A DNA stretch of 64,000 nt from Flammeovirgaceae bacterium 311 (GTDB lineage: Bacteria; Bacteroidota; Bacteroidia; Cytophagales; Cyclobacteriaceae). Both the position numbers and the translations under genes were made by a program. The stretch is from positions 3,302,501 to 3,366,500 of the forward strand of contig CP004371.1 in NCBI GenBank assembly GCA_000597885.1, read 5' to 3'. Below are positions 26,589-35,078 of this stretch, in pieces (positions within the stretch are counted from its first letter, which is position 1; the number at the start of each line of letters is the position of its first letter). The notes beneath the pieces were generated by a model. That model was not told where the DNA came from. It searched no databases and saw nothing but the letters and a program-made list of their open reading frames with translations.

Positions 26589-27563
26589 ATGAGTCAGGAA
26601 TTATACGATGAGGTACCATCGCTGGACCTCGCAGATTTTTTGAGTGGAGATCCTGCACGCAAACAACGATTTGTACAGGAGCTGGGCAACGCCTATCAGA
26701 GCATTGGTTTTGTAGCCATTAAAAATCATGGCTTAAATGATGCATTAACCGAGCGGTTATACGCTACCATTAAGAAGTTTTTTGCCTTGCCAGACGAGGT
26801 AAAAATGAAGTACCACCGGGCAGACCTGGCCGGCCAGCGGGGCTACACCCCCAAAGGCAAAGAGCACGCCAAGGGCCGCAACACCGGCGATCTGAAGGAG
26901 TTCTACCATGTAGGGCAGGAGGTTGAAGGAGAGGATACCATCAAAAGCCAGTACCCTGATAATGTATGGCCTGCCGAGGTGCCGGAAATGGAAGAGGTAT
27001 GTGTTACTGCTTACAAAACCCTGGAGAAAGCAGGCAAACATATGCTACAGGCCATTGCCCTGTTTCTGGGGCTTGATGAATTTTATTTTGAAGACAAGGT
27101 ACGTAACGGCAACAGCATCTTACGCCCTATCCATTACTATCCTATTCAAAACCCGGATGAGGTACCCGAAGATGCCGTTCGTGCAGCTGAGCATGGTGAC
27201 ATTAACTTGATTACCCTGCTGATGGGTGCCAGTGCGGATGGCCTGCAGGTATTGCGCCGCGATGGCCGTTGGATACCCATTACCGCTCTGCCCGAGCAGG
27301 TGGTGGTAAACGTAGGAGATATGTTGGCCCGCCATACCAACGACCGCCTTAAGAGTACCATACACCGTGTAGTAAATCCGCCCCGTGAAAAAATGAATAC
27401 CAGCCGCTTTTCCATACCTTTCTTTATGCACCCACGCTCCGAAATGGACTTAACGGTGCTGCCTGATTGTGTGGATGAAAACAATCCCAAGCAGTATGAA
27501 GACATCACTGCCGGAGAGTTTCTGGAACAGCGTCTTGCTGAAATCGGTCTTTTAAAAAAATAA
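26589..27563 (+). CDS. 2-oxoglutarate/Fe(II)-dependent oxygenase (isopenicillin N synthase family)
   Basis: This encodes 324 residues. An N-terminal DIOX_N-like region (SIGFVAIKNHGLND) is followed by the double-stranded beta-helix. The Fe(II) triad is visible as H and D of EHGDINLITLL and H of STIHRVVNP. The 2OG-binding Arg is in TSRFSIPFF. The substrate cannot be named. Relatives hydroxylate or desaturate small molecules. It is divergent from the lipoprotein gene with a 122-nt gap and is followed by a long hairpin that reaches into the next gene. Confidence 0.92.
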   Translation: MSQELYDEVPSLDLADFLSGDPARKQRFVQELGNAYQSIGFVAIKNHGLNDALTERLYATIKKFFALPDEVKMKYHRADLAGQRGYTPKGKEHAKGRNTGDLKEFYHVGQEVEGEDTIKSQYPDNVWPAEVPEMEEVCVTAYKTLEKAGKHMLQAIALFLGLDEFYFEDKVRNGNSILRPIHYYPIQNPDEVPEDAVRAAEHGDINLITLLMGASADGLQVLRRDGRWIPITALPEQVVVNVGDMLARHTNDRLKSTIHRVVNPPREKMNTSRFSIPFFMHPRSEMDLTVLPDCVDENNPKQYEDITAGEFLEQRLAEIGLLKK

Positions 27564-27613
27564 TCGCTTAGCCTATGCCACACAGCGGGCATCAACGGTT
27601 CAGCTTATGTATC

Positions 27614-27660
27614 ATGCCTGAAGGTTCATGCTTATGAGCCTCAGGCATTATATTTTTTTA
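27614..27660 (+). terminator. Terminator-like hairpin enclosing the start codon of the ChrA-family gene
   Basis: A long stem (ATGCCTGA / TCAGGCAT outer, GGTTCAT / ATGAGCC inner, with one G-T pair and one bulge) and a GCTT loop is followed by TATATTTTTTT. It comes 50 nt after the oxygenase stop, and the candidate ATG codons of the next gene (27628, 27634) lie inside it. Confidence 0.8.
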
Positions 27661-28803
27661 AAAGATGTATTCTTTTTTGCCTTAAGTGCATTTGGCGGAC
27701 CACAGGCGCACTTCGCCATGATGTTCGATATTTTTGTACGCAAAAGGCGCTACCTTACCGAGCAGGAGCTCATTGAGCTGAATGCGCTCTGCCAGATACT
27801 TCCCGGTCCTACCTCAACCCAAACCATTACCGCCATTGGCTTCCGGCTGGGCGGGCCAAACCTGGCCTACCTTACCCTGCTGGTTTGGGTAATTCCGGGA
27901 GTTACTTTCATGACCTGTGCTGCCATTGCCATTCATTTGCTGGAAAAGCACAATATCTCGCTGGAGTTTACCAAATATATTCGCCCCATTGCTGTAGGCT
28001 TTGTTGCTTTTGCTGCTTACCGCATCAGCTTTAAAGTAATCCAATCTAAAATCAGCCTTTTTTTAATGGTGGTATCGGCGGTGGTTTCATTCTTTATCAG
28101 AACTCCTTATGTATTTCCCATCCTGCTGCTGGCAGCCGGCTGCGTAACAGCCTTCGATTATAAAAAGCACCCTAAGCAGGAGAAAGATCCTTTTCAGGTG
28201 AACTGGTCTAACTTTCTGCTGTGGGCTGGTGTACTCATTACTGCTGCGGTTTTGGGTGGCCTTACCAATTCGTTGCCGGTAAGGCTGTTCGAGAATTTTT
28301 ACAGGAACGGCAGCCTTATTTTTGGCGGAGGCCAGGTACTGGTACCACTGCTGTACACAGAATTTGTAGAATTCAAGCATTATCTCACTTCAGAAGAGTT
28401 CCTGACTGGCTACGGCATTGCCCAGTCGCTACCGGGCCCAACTTTTTCTTTTGCAGCTTACATTGGTGCCATGAGTATGCAAGATGGCGGCATCGGCAGG
28501 CAACTACTGGGCGCTTTTGTAGCATCTGCCGGCATTTTCCTGCCTGGCACTTTTCTGATCTTCTTTGTAATCCGCTTCTGGAACAGGCTTAAGCAATACA
28601 GGCCTGTTAAAGCTTCTCTGGATGGCATAAATGCTGCCAGTGCCGGCCTTGTGATCGGCGCAGCCATTTTATTGTTTGAGCCTATCCAGAATACCCCGGT
28701 CAACATAGGCTTTATACTTGTAACCTTTGGACTGTTGCTATTAAGCAGGGTTCCCTCTGCCCTTATTGTGCTGGTAGGCTTATTAGCAGGATGGATCTTT
28801 TGA
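27628..28803 (+). CDS. Chromate transporter (CHR/ChrA) family membrane protein
   Basis: This encodes 391 residues with about ten to twelve helices, a two-domain CHR protein. The first domain carries FGGPQAHFAMM and LCQILPGPTSTQTITAIG. The second repeats the motif as FGGGQVLVPLLYTE and YGIAQSLPGPTFSF. Characterised ChrA proteins export chromate, but many CHR proteins lack a tested substrate. The first in-frame ATGs (27628 and 27634) lie inside a terminator-like hairpin. Family alignment of the FLKDVFFFALSAFGG segment supports one of them. Expression may be controlled by that structure. Confidence 0.88.
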   Translation: MLMSLRHYIFLKDVFFFALSAFGGPQAHFAMMFDIFVRKRRYLTEQELIELNALCQILPGPTSTQTITAIGFRLGGPNLAYLTLLVWVIPGVTFMTCAAIAIHLLEKHNISLEFTKYIRPIAVGFVAFAAYRISFKVIQSKISLFLMVVSAVVSFFIRTPYVFPILLLAAGCVTAFDYKKHPKQEKDPFQVNWSNFLLWAGVLITAAVLGGLTNSLPVRLFENFYRNGSLIFGGGQVLVPLLYTEFVEFKHYLTSEEFLTGYGIAQSLPGPTFSFAAYIGAMSMQDGGIGRQLLGAFVASAGIFLPGTFLIFFVIRFWNRLKQYRPVKASLDGINAASAGLVIGAAILLFEPIQNTPVNIGFILVTFGLLLLSRVPSALIVLVGLLAGWIF

Positions 28804-28844
28804 TGGTGGAGGTATAAGGTGTGGGGTATGAGAAGGTAGGTGGA

Positions 28845-28863
28845 GGGCGCGTAGCCGCTGAGG
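28845..28863 (+). repeat. Intergenic repeat, copy 1
   Basis: GGGCGCGTAGCCGCTGAGG lies in the 287-bp gap between the ChrA-family gene and the GNAT gene. It matches the reverse complement of 30343-30361 at 16 of 19 positions. The rest of this gap shows G/T-rich low-complexity sequence and no gene. Confidence 0.5.
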
Positions 28864-29090
28864 TATCAGTAACTGCAGTGAAGAGAATATAGCTATCTGT
28901 TTTTTTTAGCAGGTACTGCTGCGGAACGGATCAGGTATAATTCCGGCTGTGCTGCTTGCCCGGCTAATGTTCTTGTGTTTATCTTCAGGTGTAATTGCTG
29001 TTGATTCAGGACTGCGCAGTCAGGGGCACGCAGCCTGGGCGCATAAGCTGCGGTAAAGCACGTTTATTCATCCCTTCACCAGAAAAGCAA

Positions 29091-29576
29091 ATGGTACAAT
29101 TAATCAGAACAGATTCCCAAAACCGGGATTTCAGGCACCTGGTGCATTATCTTGACAGAGAACTGGCAGAAAGAGATGGCGATGATCATGCTTTCTATCA
29201 TCAGTTTAACAAGATTGATAAGATAAAGCATGTCGTGGTAGCCTATCTTGACCATACGCCAGCAGGCTGTGGCGCAATCAAAGAATATGAAAGCGGCGTA
29301 GCCGAAGTAAAAAGAATGTTTGTGCTGGCAAACCAGCGCAGAATGAGAATAGCAAGCCAGTTATTGAAGGAATTAGAACAATGGGCTGCAGAACTAAACT
29401 ACCATACCCTGATCCTGGAAACCGGGCAGGCACAGCCAGAAGCCATTGCCCTTTACCGCAAAAGCGGTTATCAGCAAATCCCTAATTACGGACAGTATGC
29501 GGGTGTGGAAAACAGCGTGTGCATGAAAAAAACCTTATGGCAGGAACAGCAGCCTGAGCCTGAATCAGTACTTTAA
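29091..29576 (+). CDS. GNAT family N-acetyltransferase
   Basis: This encodes 161 residues. The GNAT fold is recognisable from VVVAYLDHTPAGCGAIKEY (strand and turn), EVKRMFVLANQRRMRIASQLL (acetyl-CoA motif A region), LILETGQAQPEAIALYRKSGY (motif B). In motif A the usual R-G-x-G-I-G/A is replaced by RRMRIA, so both P-loop glycines are missing. The start at 29091 is chosen for family length. A longer frame upstream (28995) starts in non-conserved sequence. The acceptor is unknown. It lies 50 nt before the DUF2459 gene. Confidence 0.88.
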   Translation: MVQLIRTDSQNRDFRHLVHYLDRELAERDGDDHAFYHQFNKIDKIKHVVVAYLDHTPAGCGAIKEYESGVAEVKRMFVLANQRRMRIASQLLKELEQWAAELNYHTLILETGQAQPEAIALYRKSGYQQIPNYGQYAGVENSVCMKKTLWQEQQPEPESVL

Positions 29577-29626
29577 ATAACTGTTTTAGCGTTGGTTACT
29601 AAAAACTCCTGCTGATTGATTAGAAC

Positions 29627-30304
29627 ATGAAACTACTTCTTAAACTTATCATCAGCCTGCTGGCAACCCTGGTGGGTGCTGCTATACTATATATAATAGT
29701 AGCGCTGGTGCTTTCTTACATTCCGGTAAATACCAGCCCAGCCCCCACCACAGAGGAAGTTGAAATCTATATTACTACCAACGGCGTGCACGCAGACTTT
29801 ACTGTTCCCATCGTTACTGCTACCATCGACTGGCGTACTTACCTGCCCTTGCGTGATTATCCCGGCACCAACACCTCCTTTCAGTACGTAGCATTTGGCT
29901 GGGGCGATAAGGGCTTTTACCTGCACACCCCGCAATGGAGTGACCTTACCTTATCTACCGCCGCAAATGCTATTCTATGGCCAAGCCCTACCGCCATGCA
30001 TGTAACCTACTACAGAAGGCCTCCTGTACCCGGAGATAAAGTAAGGCGACTGATGCTGGACACTGAGCAGTACCAGCAGCTGGTCCGCTACATACAGGAG
30101 AGCTTCGAAACCACAGAAGACGGGAGATTCATACTCATTACAGATGCAGGTTACTCTGCTTTCGATAATTTTTACGAGGCCGAAGGCAGCTACAGCTTTC
30201 TGTACACCTGCAACAATTGGGTAAACGAAGGATTAAAAAAGATAGGTGTTAAAACCTCTCTCTGGACTCCCTTCGATAAAGGTATTATGTACCACCTGGA
30301 ATAG
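29627..30304 (+). CDS. DUF2459 (TIGR02117-type) protein
   Basis: This encodes 225 residues. One N-terminal membrane helix (about 5-27) is followed by a periplasmic domain with TNGVHADFTVP, FGWGDKGFYLHTP, ALILWPSP-like AILWPSPTAMHVTYY, YSFLYTCNNWVNEGLK. The invariant His, Cys and Asn (TCNNW) fit a papain-like amidase fold proposed for this family, but no activity is established. The neighbours give no strong functional clue. Confidence 0.85.
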   Translation: MKLLLKLIISLLATLVGAAILYIIVALVLSYIPVNTSPAPTTEEVEIYITTNGVHADFTVPIVTATIDWRTYLPLRDYPGTNTSFQYVAFGWGDKGFYLHTPQWSDLTLSTAANAILWPSPTAMHVTYYRRPPVPGDKVRRLMLDTEQYQQLVRYIQESFETTEDGRFILITDAGYSAFDNFYEAEGSYSFLYTCNNWVNEGLKKIGVKTSLWTPFDKGIMYHLE

Positions 30305-30342
30305 TAGTGGGTAGTGAGTAGTAAGTATCATTCACTCATTCA

Positions 30343-30361
30343 CCGCAACGGCTATGCGCCC
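30343..30361 (-). repeat. Intergenic repeat, copy 2 (inverted)
   Basis: Read on the minus strand this is GGGCGCATAGCCGTTGCGG, 16/19 identical to copy 1. It lies in the 139-bp gap before pheS beside a GTAGTGAGTAGTAAGTAT low-complexity stretch. Confidence 0.5.
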
Positions 30362-30443
30362 CGGGCAGACCGTTCATTCAAAATAACTGGCACAGGGGCA
30401 GAAGTTTTCTTAACTTCGTTGTTTAAAGCGCAATTAGCTTATT

Positions 30444-31469
30444 ATGGCTGTTAACCTGCAAGCAATTAAAGACGAAATTTTAGCCTATACTGTCTCTACA
30501 GAAGAAGACCTGGAGCAATTCCGGAGGCAGTATATTGGCCGTAATAATATGATCGCAGCACTTTTTGCTGAAATGAAAAACCTGCCTGTCGAAGAGCGTA
30601 AATCATACGGCCAGCAGATCAACGAGCTAAAAGATGCTGCAACAGATAAATTCGGAGCCCTGATTGCCCAGCTGGAGGCAAACGGACAGCAGCAACAGGA
30701 GGAGCATCCTGATCTTAGCCTGCCTCCCCGGCCCGATGCGCTGGGTGGCATCCATCCTATTACCGCTACCAGGCGTCAGATTATCCGCATCTTTGAACGG
30801 GTTGGTTTCAACGTTTCCGAAGGACCTGAAATTGAAGACGACTGGCATAACTTTTCAGCCCTGAATTTTCCGGAAAACCATCCTGCCCGTGAAATGCAGG
30901 ATACCTTCTTCATTGAAAAGAAGCCAGATATTGCCCTGCGCACCCACACCTCTTCGGTGCAGGTACGGGTTATGGAAGGCCAGAAACCTCCTATCCGCAC
31001 ACTCTCTCCCGGCAGGGTGTACCGCAATGAGGCTATCTCTGCCCGTGCTCACTGTGTTTTCCACCAGGTAGAGGGCCTTTTCATTGATAAAGGCGTAAGC
31101 TTTGCCGATCTGAAACAAACCCTTTATTATTTTGCCAAAGAAATGTTCGGGCAAAACATTAAAGTACGTTTCAGACCTTCCTACTTTCCTTTCACCGAGC
31201 CCAGCGCCGAGATGGACATTAGCTGCCTTATCTGCGGCGGATCCGGCTGCAACGTCTGCAAACATTCAGGCTGGGTAGAGATTCTGGGATCCGGCATGGT
31301 AGATCCGGCCGTGCTGCAAAATTGCGGCATAGATCCTGAGGAGTACAGCGGCTTTGCCTTTGGTATGGGCATTGAGCGTATTACCATGCTTAAATACGGC
31401 ATAAAAGATCTGCGTTTATTTACCGAAAATGATGTGCGCTTTTTGCGCCAGTTCCGTTCGTTGATTTAG
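30444..31469 (+). CDS. pheS: Phenylalanine--tRNA ligase alpha subunit
   Basis: This is a class II aminoacyl-tRNA synthetase subunit that pairs with PheT, 341 residues. An N-terminal coiled coil (about 1-85) binds tRNA. The catalytic core shows HPITATRRQIIRIFE, TFFIEKKPDIALRTHTS (motif 1-2 area), RNEAISARAHCVFHQVEG, and motif 3 FGMGIERITMLKYGI. A cysteine cluster (CLICGGSGCNVCKH) inserted near residues 262-276 is a known Bacteroidota/alpha-subunit feature. pheT is not adjacent on this window. Confidence 0.97.
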   Translation: MAVNLQAIKDEILAYTVSTEEDLEQFRRQYIGRNNMIAALFAEMKNLPVEERKSYGQQINELKDAATDKFGALIAQLEANGQQQQEEHPDLSLPPRPDALGGIHPITATRRQIIRIFERVGFNVSEGPEIEDDWHNFSALNFPENHPAREMQDTFFIEKKPDIALRTHTSSVQVRVMEGQKPPIRTLSPGRVYRNEAISARAHCVFHQVEGLFIDKGVSFADLKQTLYYFAKEMFGQNIKVRFRPSYFPFTEPSAEMDISCLICGGSGCNVCKHSGWVEILGSGMVDPAVLQNCGIDPEEYSGFAFGMGIERITMLKYGIKDLRLFTENDVRFLRQFRSLI

Positions 31470-31510
31470 AGGCTTGGAAAATGAGTTGTGTGGTATGAGG
31501 TTATCCGGCG

Positions 31511-31529
31511 GGGTGCCCAACTGCTACGG
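31511..31529 (+). repeat. Intergenic repeat, diverged copy 3
   Basis: GGGTGCCCAACTGCTACGG is 12/19 identical to copy 1. The flank GTGTGGTATGAG resembles GTGTGGGGTATGAG beside copy 1. It lies in the 170-bp gap between pheS and the dehydrogenase gene. Confidence 0.3.
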
Positions 31530-31639
31530 GATCATGAAAATTGTGCTTCAGTTAATACTTTTATACGAGATCAGGCACTAGCATAGGACTTCATACCTTA
31601 TACTTTGTGCTCAACTATCTGCTTACTTAAACATTTTTT

Positions 31640-32509
31640 ATGCAGTTAAAGAATATTAAAACGGTTGGTGTGGTGGGCGCAGGCACAATGGGCCTTGGTA
31701 TTGCCCAGGTTTGTGCGCTGGCAGGCTACACCACCCTCATTTTTGATGCACGACAGGAAGCAGTAGCAGCTGCCATGCGCAAGATTGAAGAAAACCTTGA
31801 CAAGGGCATCGAGAAAAAAAAGCTGACAAGGAAGCAAAAAGACAAAGCCCTGAACAGGCTGGAGCCTGTTGTTCATATTAAGGGCATGGTAGCTGATCTG
31901 ATTATTGAGGCCGTTGTGGAACGACTGGATGTAAAGCATCAGATCTTTGAATTCCTGGAAAAAAATAACAGCCCGGAAACCATCCTGGCCACCAATACCT
32001 CCTCTATACCGGTTACACGCATTGCTGCTTCTTTAAAACACCCCGAGCGGGTAGTGGGCATGCACTTTTTCAACCCGGCCCACATCATGAAACTGGTGGA
32101 GGTAATTGCCGGTGCCGAAACCAGCGATAAGGTAACAAAGGTAAGCAAGGCCTTTGCAGAAAAACTTGGTAAAACTGCCATAATTGCAAAAGATGCGCCC
32201 GGCTTTATCGTTAACAGGGTAGCACGCCATTACTATGTAGAAAGTCTGCTCCTGGCCGAAGAGAACATTGCCGATTTTGACGCCATAGATGATTTGCTGG
32301 AAGCCAGTGGTTTTAAGATGGGCCCTTTCAGGCTCATGGACCTGATTGGGGTAGACACTAATTTTTCTGTGACCACCTCTATGTATAATGCTTTCTGGCA
32401 GGCACCAAAGTTCAGACCCAGCCGCTTGCAACAGTTAAAGGTAGATGCCGGCCATACAGGCCGTAAAAGTGGCCGTGGGTTTTATACTTATGAAGAAGAT
32501 AAAAGTTAA
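31640..32509 (+). CDS. 3-hydroxyacyl-CoA (3-hydroxybutyryl-CoA) dehydrogenase
   Basis: This encodes 289 residues, the usual length of the stand-alone enzyme. The NAD-binding motif GVVGAGTMGLGIAQ opens the protein. TNTSSIPVTRIA and GMHFFNPAHIMKLVEVI hold the catalytic Ser, His and Asn region. The helical C-terminal domain follows (GPFRLMDLIGVD, GHTGRKSGRGFY). It oxidises 3-hydroxyacyl-CoA to the 3-keto form in fatty acid or butyrate metabolism, cytosolic. Its last 20 nt overlap the next lipoprotein gene. Confidence 0.95.
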   Translation: MQLKNIKTVGVVGAGTMGLGIAQVCALAGYTTLIFDARQEAVAAAMRKIEENLDKGIEKKKLTRKQKDKALNRLEPVVHIKGMVADLIIEAVVERLDVKHQIFEFLEKNNSPETILATNTSSIPVTRIAASLKHPERVVGMHFFNPAHIMKLVEVIAGAETSDKVTKVSKAFAEKLGKTAIIAKDAPGFIVNRVARHYYVESLLLAEENIADFDAIDDLLEASGFKMGPFRLMDLIGVDTNFSVTTSMYNAFWQAPKFRPSRLQQLKVDAGHTGRKSGRGFYTYEEDKS

Positions 32510-32921
32510 CATTCCTTTATTATTTTCTTTTTTGCTGCTGATAGCTGCTGCCTGCTCAGGAGAAGATGAGCCTCAGGCTGAGATTCCATTTGTGGCGGTA
32601 GATATTGAATTTAACCTGCTGGACCTGCGCTATCAGGACTTACACACCAATGGCTGGATGTACATGAACGGAGGCGTGCGCGGCCTTATCATCATCAAAG
32701 AAAGCAACAACCGCTACCTGGCGCTTGAGCGGGCCTGCCCTTACCACCCGCAGGAAACCTGTGCTCAGGTAGATGTACACAGTTCTGGCTTCTACCTGCT
32801 GGATGACTGCTGCGGCTCCCGCTTTGATAAAGCAGGAAATGTTACTACGGGTCCTGCCCGCCAGCCGTTGCTCCAGTATAGTACCTACCAGAACGGAAAT
32901 TATCTGATCATCAGAAATTAG
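32490..32921 (+). CDS. Rieske-like lipoprotein with altered cluster ligands
   Basis: This encodes 143 residues. A lipobox signal (LLFSFLLLIAAAC) precedes a domain with Rieske-like layout. ACPYHPQETC replaces the first C-x-H ligand pair, and DDCCGSRFDKAGNVTTGPA replaces the CPCHGSRFD second loop. The His of the second pair is missing and Cys positions have shifted, so a normal 2Fe-2S Rieske cluster cannot be assumed. The start at 32490 is the ATG before the signal peptide and overlaps the dehydrogenase gene by 20 nt. Similar degenerate Rieske-fold lipoproteins are seen in Bacteroidota, with unknown function. Confidence 0.7.
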   Translation: MKKIKVNIPLLFSFLLLIAAACSGEDEPQAEIPFVAVDIEFNLLDLRYQDLHTNGWMYMNGGVRGLIIIKESNNRYLALERACPYHPQETCAQVDVHSSGFYLLDDCCGSRFDKAGNVTTGPARQPLLQYSTYQNGNYLIIRN

Positions 32922-33002
32922 CCCCTTCTTTTGCTGCCCTGCTCCCTGCAACTATTTTTATTTTAAAGGGGTAAGTATAGCTGTAACCAAACCCGTTCAG
33001 CT

Positions 33003-33257
33003 ATGACGAAAGACCACGGCAACCAGATTAAAAACGATAAGCAATATGAAGCGCTGCGTGATCAGGGGTACAGCAAAGAAAAATCTGCCCGCATTGCCAA
33101 TGCAGATGCGCATGAAACAGGCAAAAAGGGCGGTAGCAGCAGTAAGTATGAGGACAGAACCAAAGAGGAGCTTTATCAGAAAGCTAAGGAGGTAGGTATT
33201 AAAGGGCGCTCAAAAATGAGCAAAGAAGAACTGATCGATGCGCTGAGAAACCACTGA
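33003..33257 (+). CDS. Small Rho-N-like (DUF7218-type) protein
   Basis: This encodes 84 residues, highly charged. The N-terminal half (NQIKNDKQYEALRDQGYSKE, KSARIANA) is followed by a Gly/Ser linker and a C-terminal Rho N-terminal/SAP-like helix pair (RTKEELYQKAKEVGI, SKMSKEELIDALRNH). This layout is widespread in plasmid- or stress-linked small proteins of many bacteria. Nucleic-acid binding is inferred. It is a separate short gene with a clear ATG, converging on the next gene (3-nt gap). Confidence 0.75.
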   Translation: MTKDHGNQIKNDKQYEALRDQGYSKEKSARIANADAHETGKKGGSSSKYEDRTKEELYQKAKEVGIKGRSKMSKEELIDALRNH

Positions 33258-33260
33258 TTT

Positions 33261-33992
33261 TTATAGTGACAGGCCTGCAAGTGCTTTTCTGGCAGCAGGC
33301 AACACCCTGCCTTCAAATACCTCAGGCCATGGGTTTCGCTTATTGTTATTTACCATCAGTTCCATTTCCTGCAAACACAGGGCCGGCACACGTTTTCTGC
33401 CAAACTTCAGCTCCCGCAGCTCGCCATCAATCAGGTGCTTGGCCTTGGTGGGCGATACATCAAAAAACAAACTGATAGTTTCCAGGCCGCTTAACAAGAT
33501 CACTTTAGGCTGGGCAAGCAAAACCTCGTCTTCCAGCCACGGCAGGCTTTTTTCGCCCCATTCCTTAAAATTGAACTCATCCGGGGCTACCTTAAAGTTA
33601 CCCAGCTTGTTGTACTTAACCACATCTTTGCTGCTGAAGAGGTAAACCTTGATCAAGGTGGTTATCCAGCTGCTGCTGCGCTCCAGGCCCAGCTTTTCCA
33701 GCACCTCATCCAGGTATTCACTACCCCCGATGCGTTTTATCTCCCGGCCATCAAAAAAGTGCTCATCTGAATAGGGAAAGTTCGCGCTGTATAAGGGTAC
33801 CTCTTTCTGGTCTTTTACTTCGTAAGTTTTAGCAGGCGGATAAAAACCAACGACCATTGCCCCGCCAACAGCAGTCTCTGCAGGAACAACCACCTCCACA
33901 GGGTTTCCCCACAGGTAACTGCGCTCTGCAGGATAGCCGATACTTTTTTTGTACTGGCGATAACATTTCTTCTGGTAAGCTTGAATTTCCAT
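33261..33992 (-). CDS. Uracil-DNA-glycosylase-superfamily-like protein, possibly inactive
   Basis: This encodes 243 residues. GGAMVVGFYPPAKTY resembles the first UDG loop (vvGqnPs type), SSSWITTLIKVYLF the region that follows it, and LAQPKVILLSGLE the strand before the glycosylase C-terminal part. NPWPEVFEGRVLPAARKAL matches the end of Bacteroidota members. Where those relatives carry a His-Pro-Gly motif, this protein has ALCLQEMEL, so the catalytic His appears lost. The assignment rests on pattern recognition and remains tentative. It follows the MoxR gene by 104 nt. Confidence 0.5.
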   Translation of the reverse strand: MEIQAYQKKCYRQYKKSIGYPAERSYLWGNPVEVVVPAETAVGGAMVVGFYPPAKTYEVKDQKEVPLYSANFPYSDEHFFDGREIKRIGGSEYLDEVLEKLGLERSSSWITTLIKVYLFSSKDVVKYNKLGNFKVAPDEFNFKEWGEKSLPWLEDEVLLAQPKVILLSGLETISLFFDVSPTKAKHLIDGELRELKFGRKRVPALCLQEMELMVNNNKRNPWPEVFEGRVLPAARKALAGLSL

Positions 33993-34096
33993 GACACAAC
34001 TAGGTAGAAGTTAAAAAAAGAAGGAAACAAACAGACACCCAAGAGAAATTAATACTACCTGGCCTTCTTCAGATACACATGATTTGGGGCTGGTAT

Positions 34097-35065
34097 TTAC
34101 AGCAACCGCTCTATGATGCTGTCAACCGTATAACCTTCGGCATCAGCTTTAAAGTTCCGCACCAGGCGGTGACGTAAGATTGGCTTTGCTACCGCCTGAA
34201 CATCCTCAATATCAGGAGAGTACTTACCATTTAACAATGCATTACATTTAGCACCAAGCACCATGTTTTGCGAGGCGCGGGGTCCTGCCCCCCATTCCAG
34301 GTACTGGTTGGCCAGCTCGTGTGCTCCCGCCCTGCCCGGACGGGTCTTGTGCACCAGCTTAACTGCGTATTCTATTACATTATCGGCAATTGGCACCTGT
34401 CTTACCAGCTGTTGGTAAAATAAAATTTCTTCGGCCGTAAGTATCTGGTTTACCGTTGCCTGGTTGGCAGTGGTGGTGCTTTTAACAATCTCTACTTCAG
34501 ACTGGTAAGCCGGGTAATCCAGCAGTACATTAAACATAAAACGGTCCAGCTGTGCCTCTGGCAGTGGGTAGGTACCCTCCTGCTCAATCGGGTTCTGGGT
34601 GGCCAGTACAAAAAACGGACGCTCCAGCTTAAACTCCTGTCCCGCAATTGTTACAGAGTATTCCTGCATACTTTCCAGCAGGGCAGCCTGTGTTTTTGGC
34701 GGGGTACGGTTTATTTCGTCGGCCAATATAATGTTGGCAAATACCGGCCCCTTAATAAATTTAAAATTACGGTCTTTATCCAGCGTTTCAGAGCCCAGAA
34801 TATCAGAGGGCATCAGGTCCGGTGTAAACTGTATGCGGTTATAACTAAGGTGCAGCGTAGCAGCCAGCGTCTGTATCAGCCTGGTTTTAGCCAGACCTGG
34901 TACGCCAATCAGCAAACTGTGCCCCTGGCAAAAAATAGAGGTGAGCAGCAGCCTAACTACTTCATCCTGCCCTATAATTATTTTTTGAACTTCCTTCTGC
35001 AGTCGCTGATAGGCTGCATGCAGGCCATCGGCAGCTTCTACTTCAGATGCAAAGCGTTTCTCCAT
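34097..35065 (-). CDS. MoxR family AAA+ ATPase
   Basis: This encodes 322 residues. The variant Walker A GVPGLAKTRLIQTLA (about 53-67) and Walker B with NIILADEINRTPPKTQAALLE are characteristic of MoxR proteins. The sensor segment FVLATQNPIEQEGTYPLPEAQLDRF is also present. MoxR ATPases chaperone metal-cofactor or envelope complexes, usually with a DUF58/VWA partner gene. None follows here: the gene is downstream of three PpiC/SurA genes and upstream of the UDG-like gene. Confidence 0.95.
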   Translation of the reverse strand: MEKRFASEVEAADGLHAAYQRLQKEVQKIIIGQDEVVRLLLTSIFCQGHSLLIGVPGLAKTRLIQTLAATLHLSYNRIQFTPDLMPSDILGSETLDKDRNFKFIKGPVFANIILADEINRTPPKTQAALLESMQEYSVTIAGQEFKLERPFFVLATQNPIEQEGTYPLPEAQLDRFMFNVLLDYPAYQSEVEIVKSTTTANQATVNQILTAEEILFYQQLVRQVPIADNVIEYAVKLVHKTRPGRAGAHELANQYLEWGAGPRASQNMVLGAKCNALLNGKYSPDIEDVQAVAKPILRHRLVRNFKADAEGYTVDSIIERLL

Positions 35066-35078
35066 GAGTGAGTTTTAG

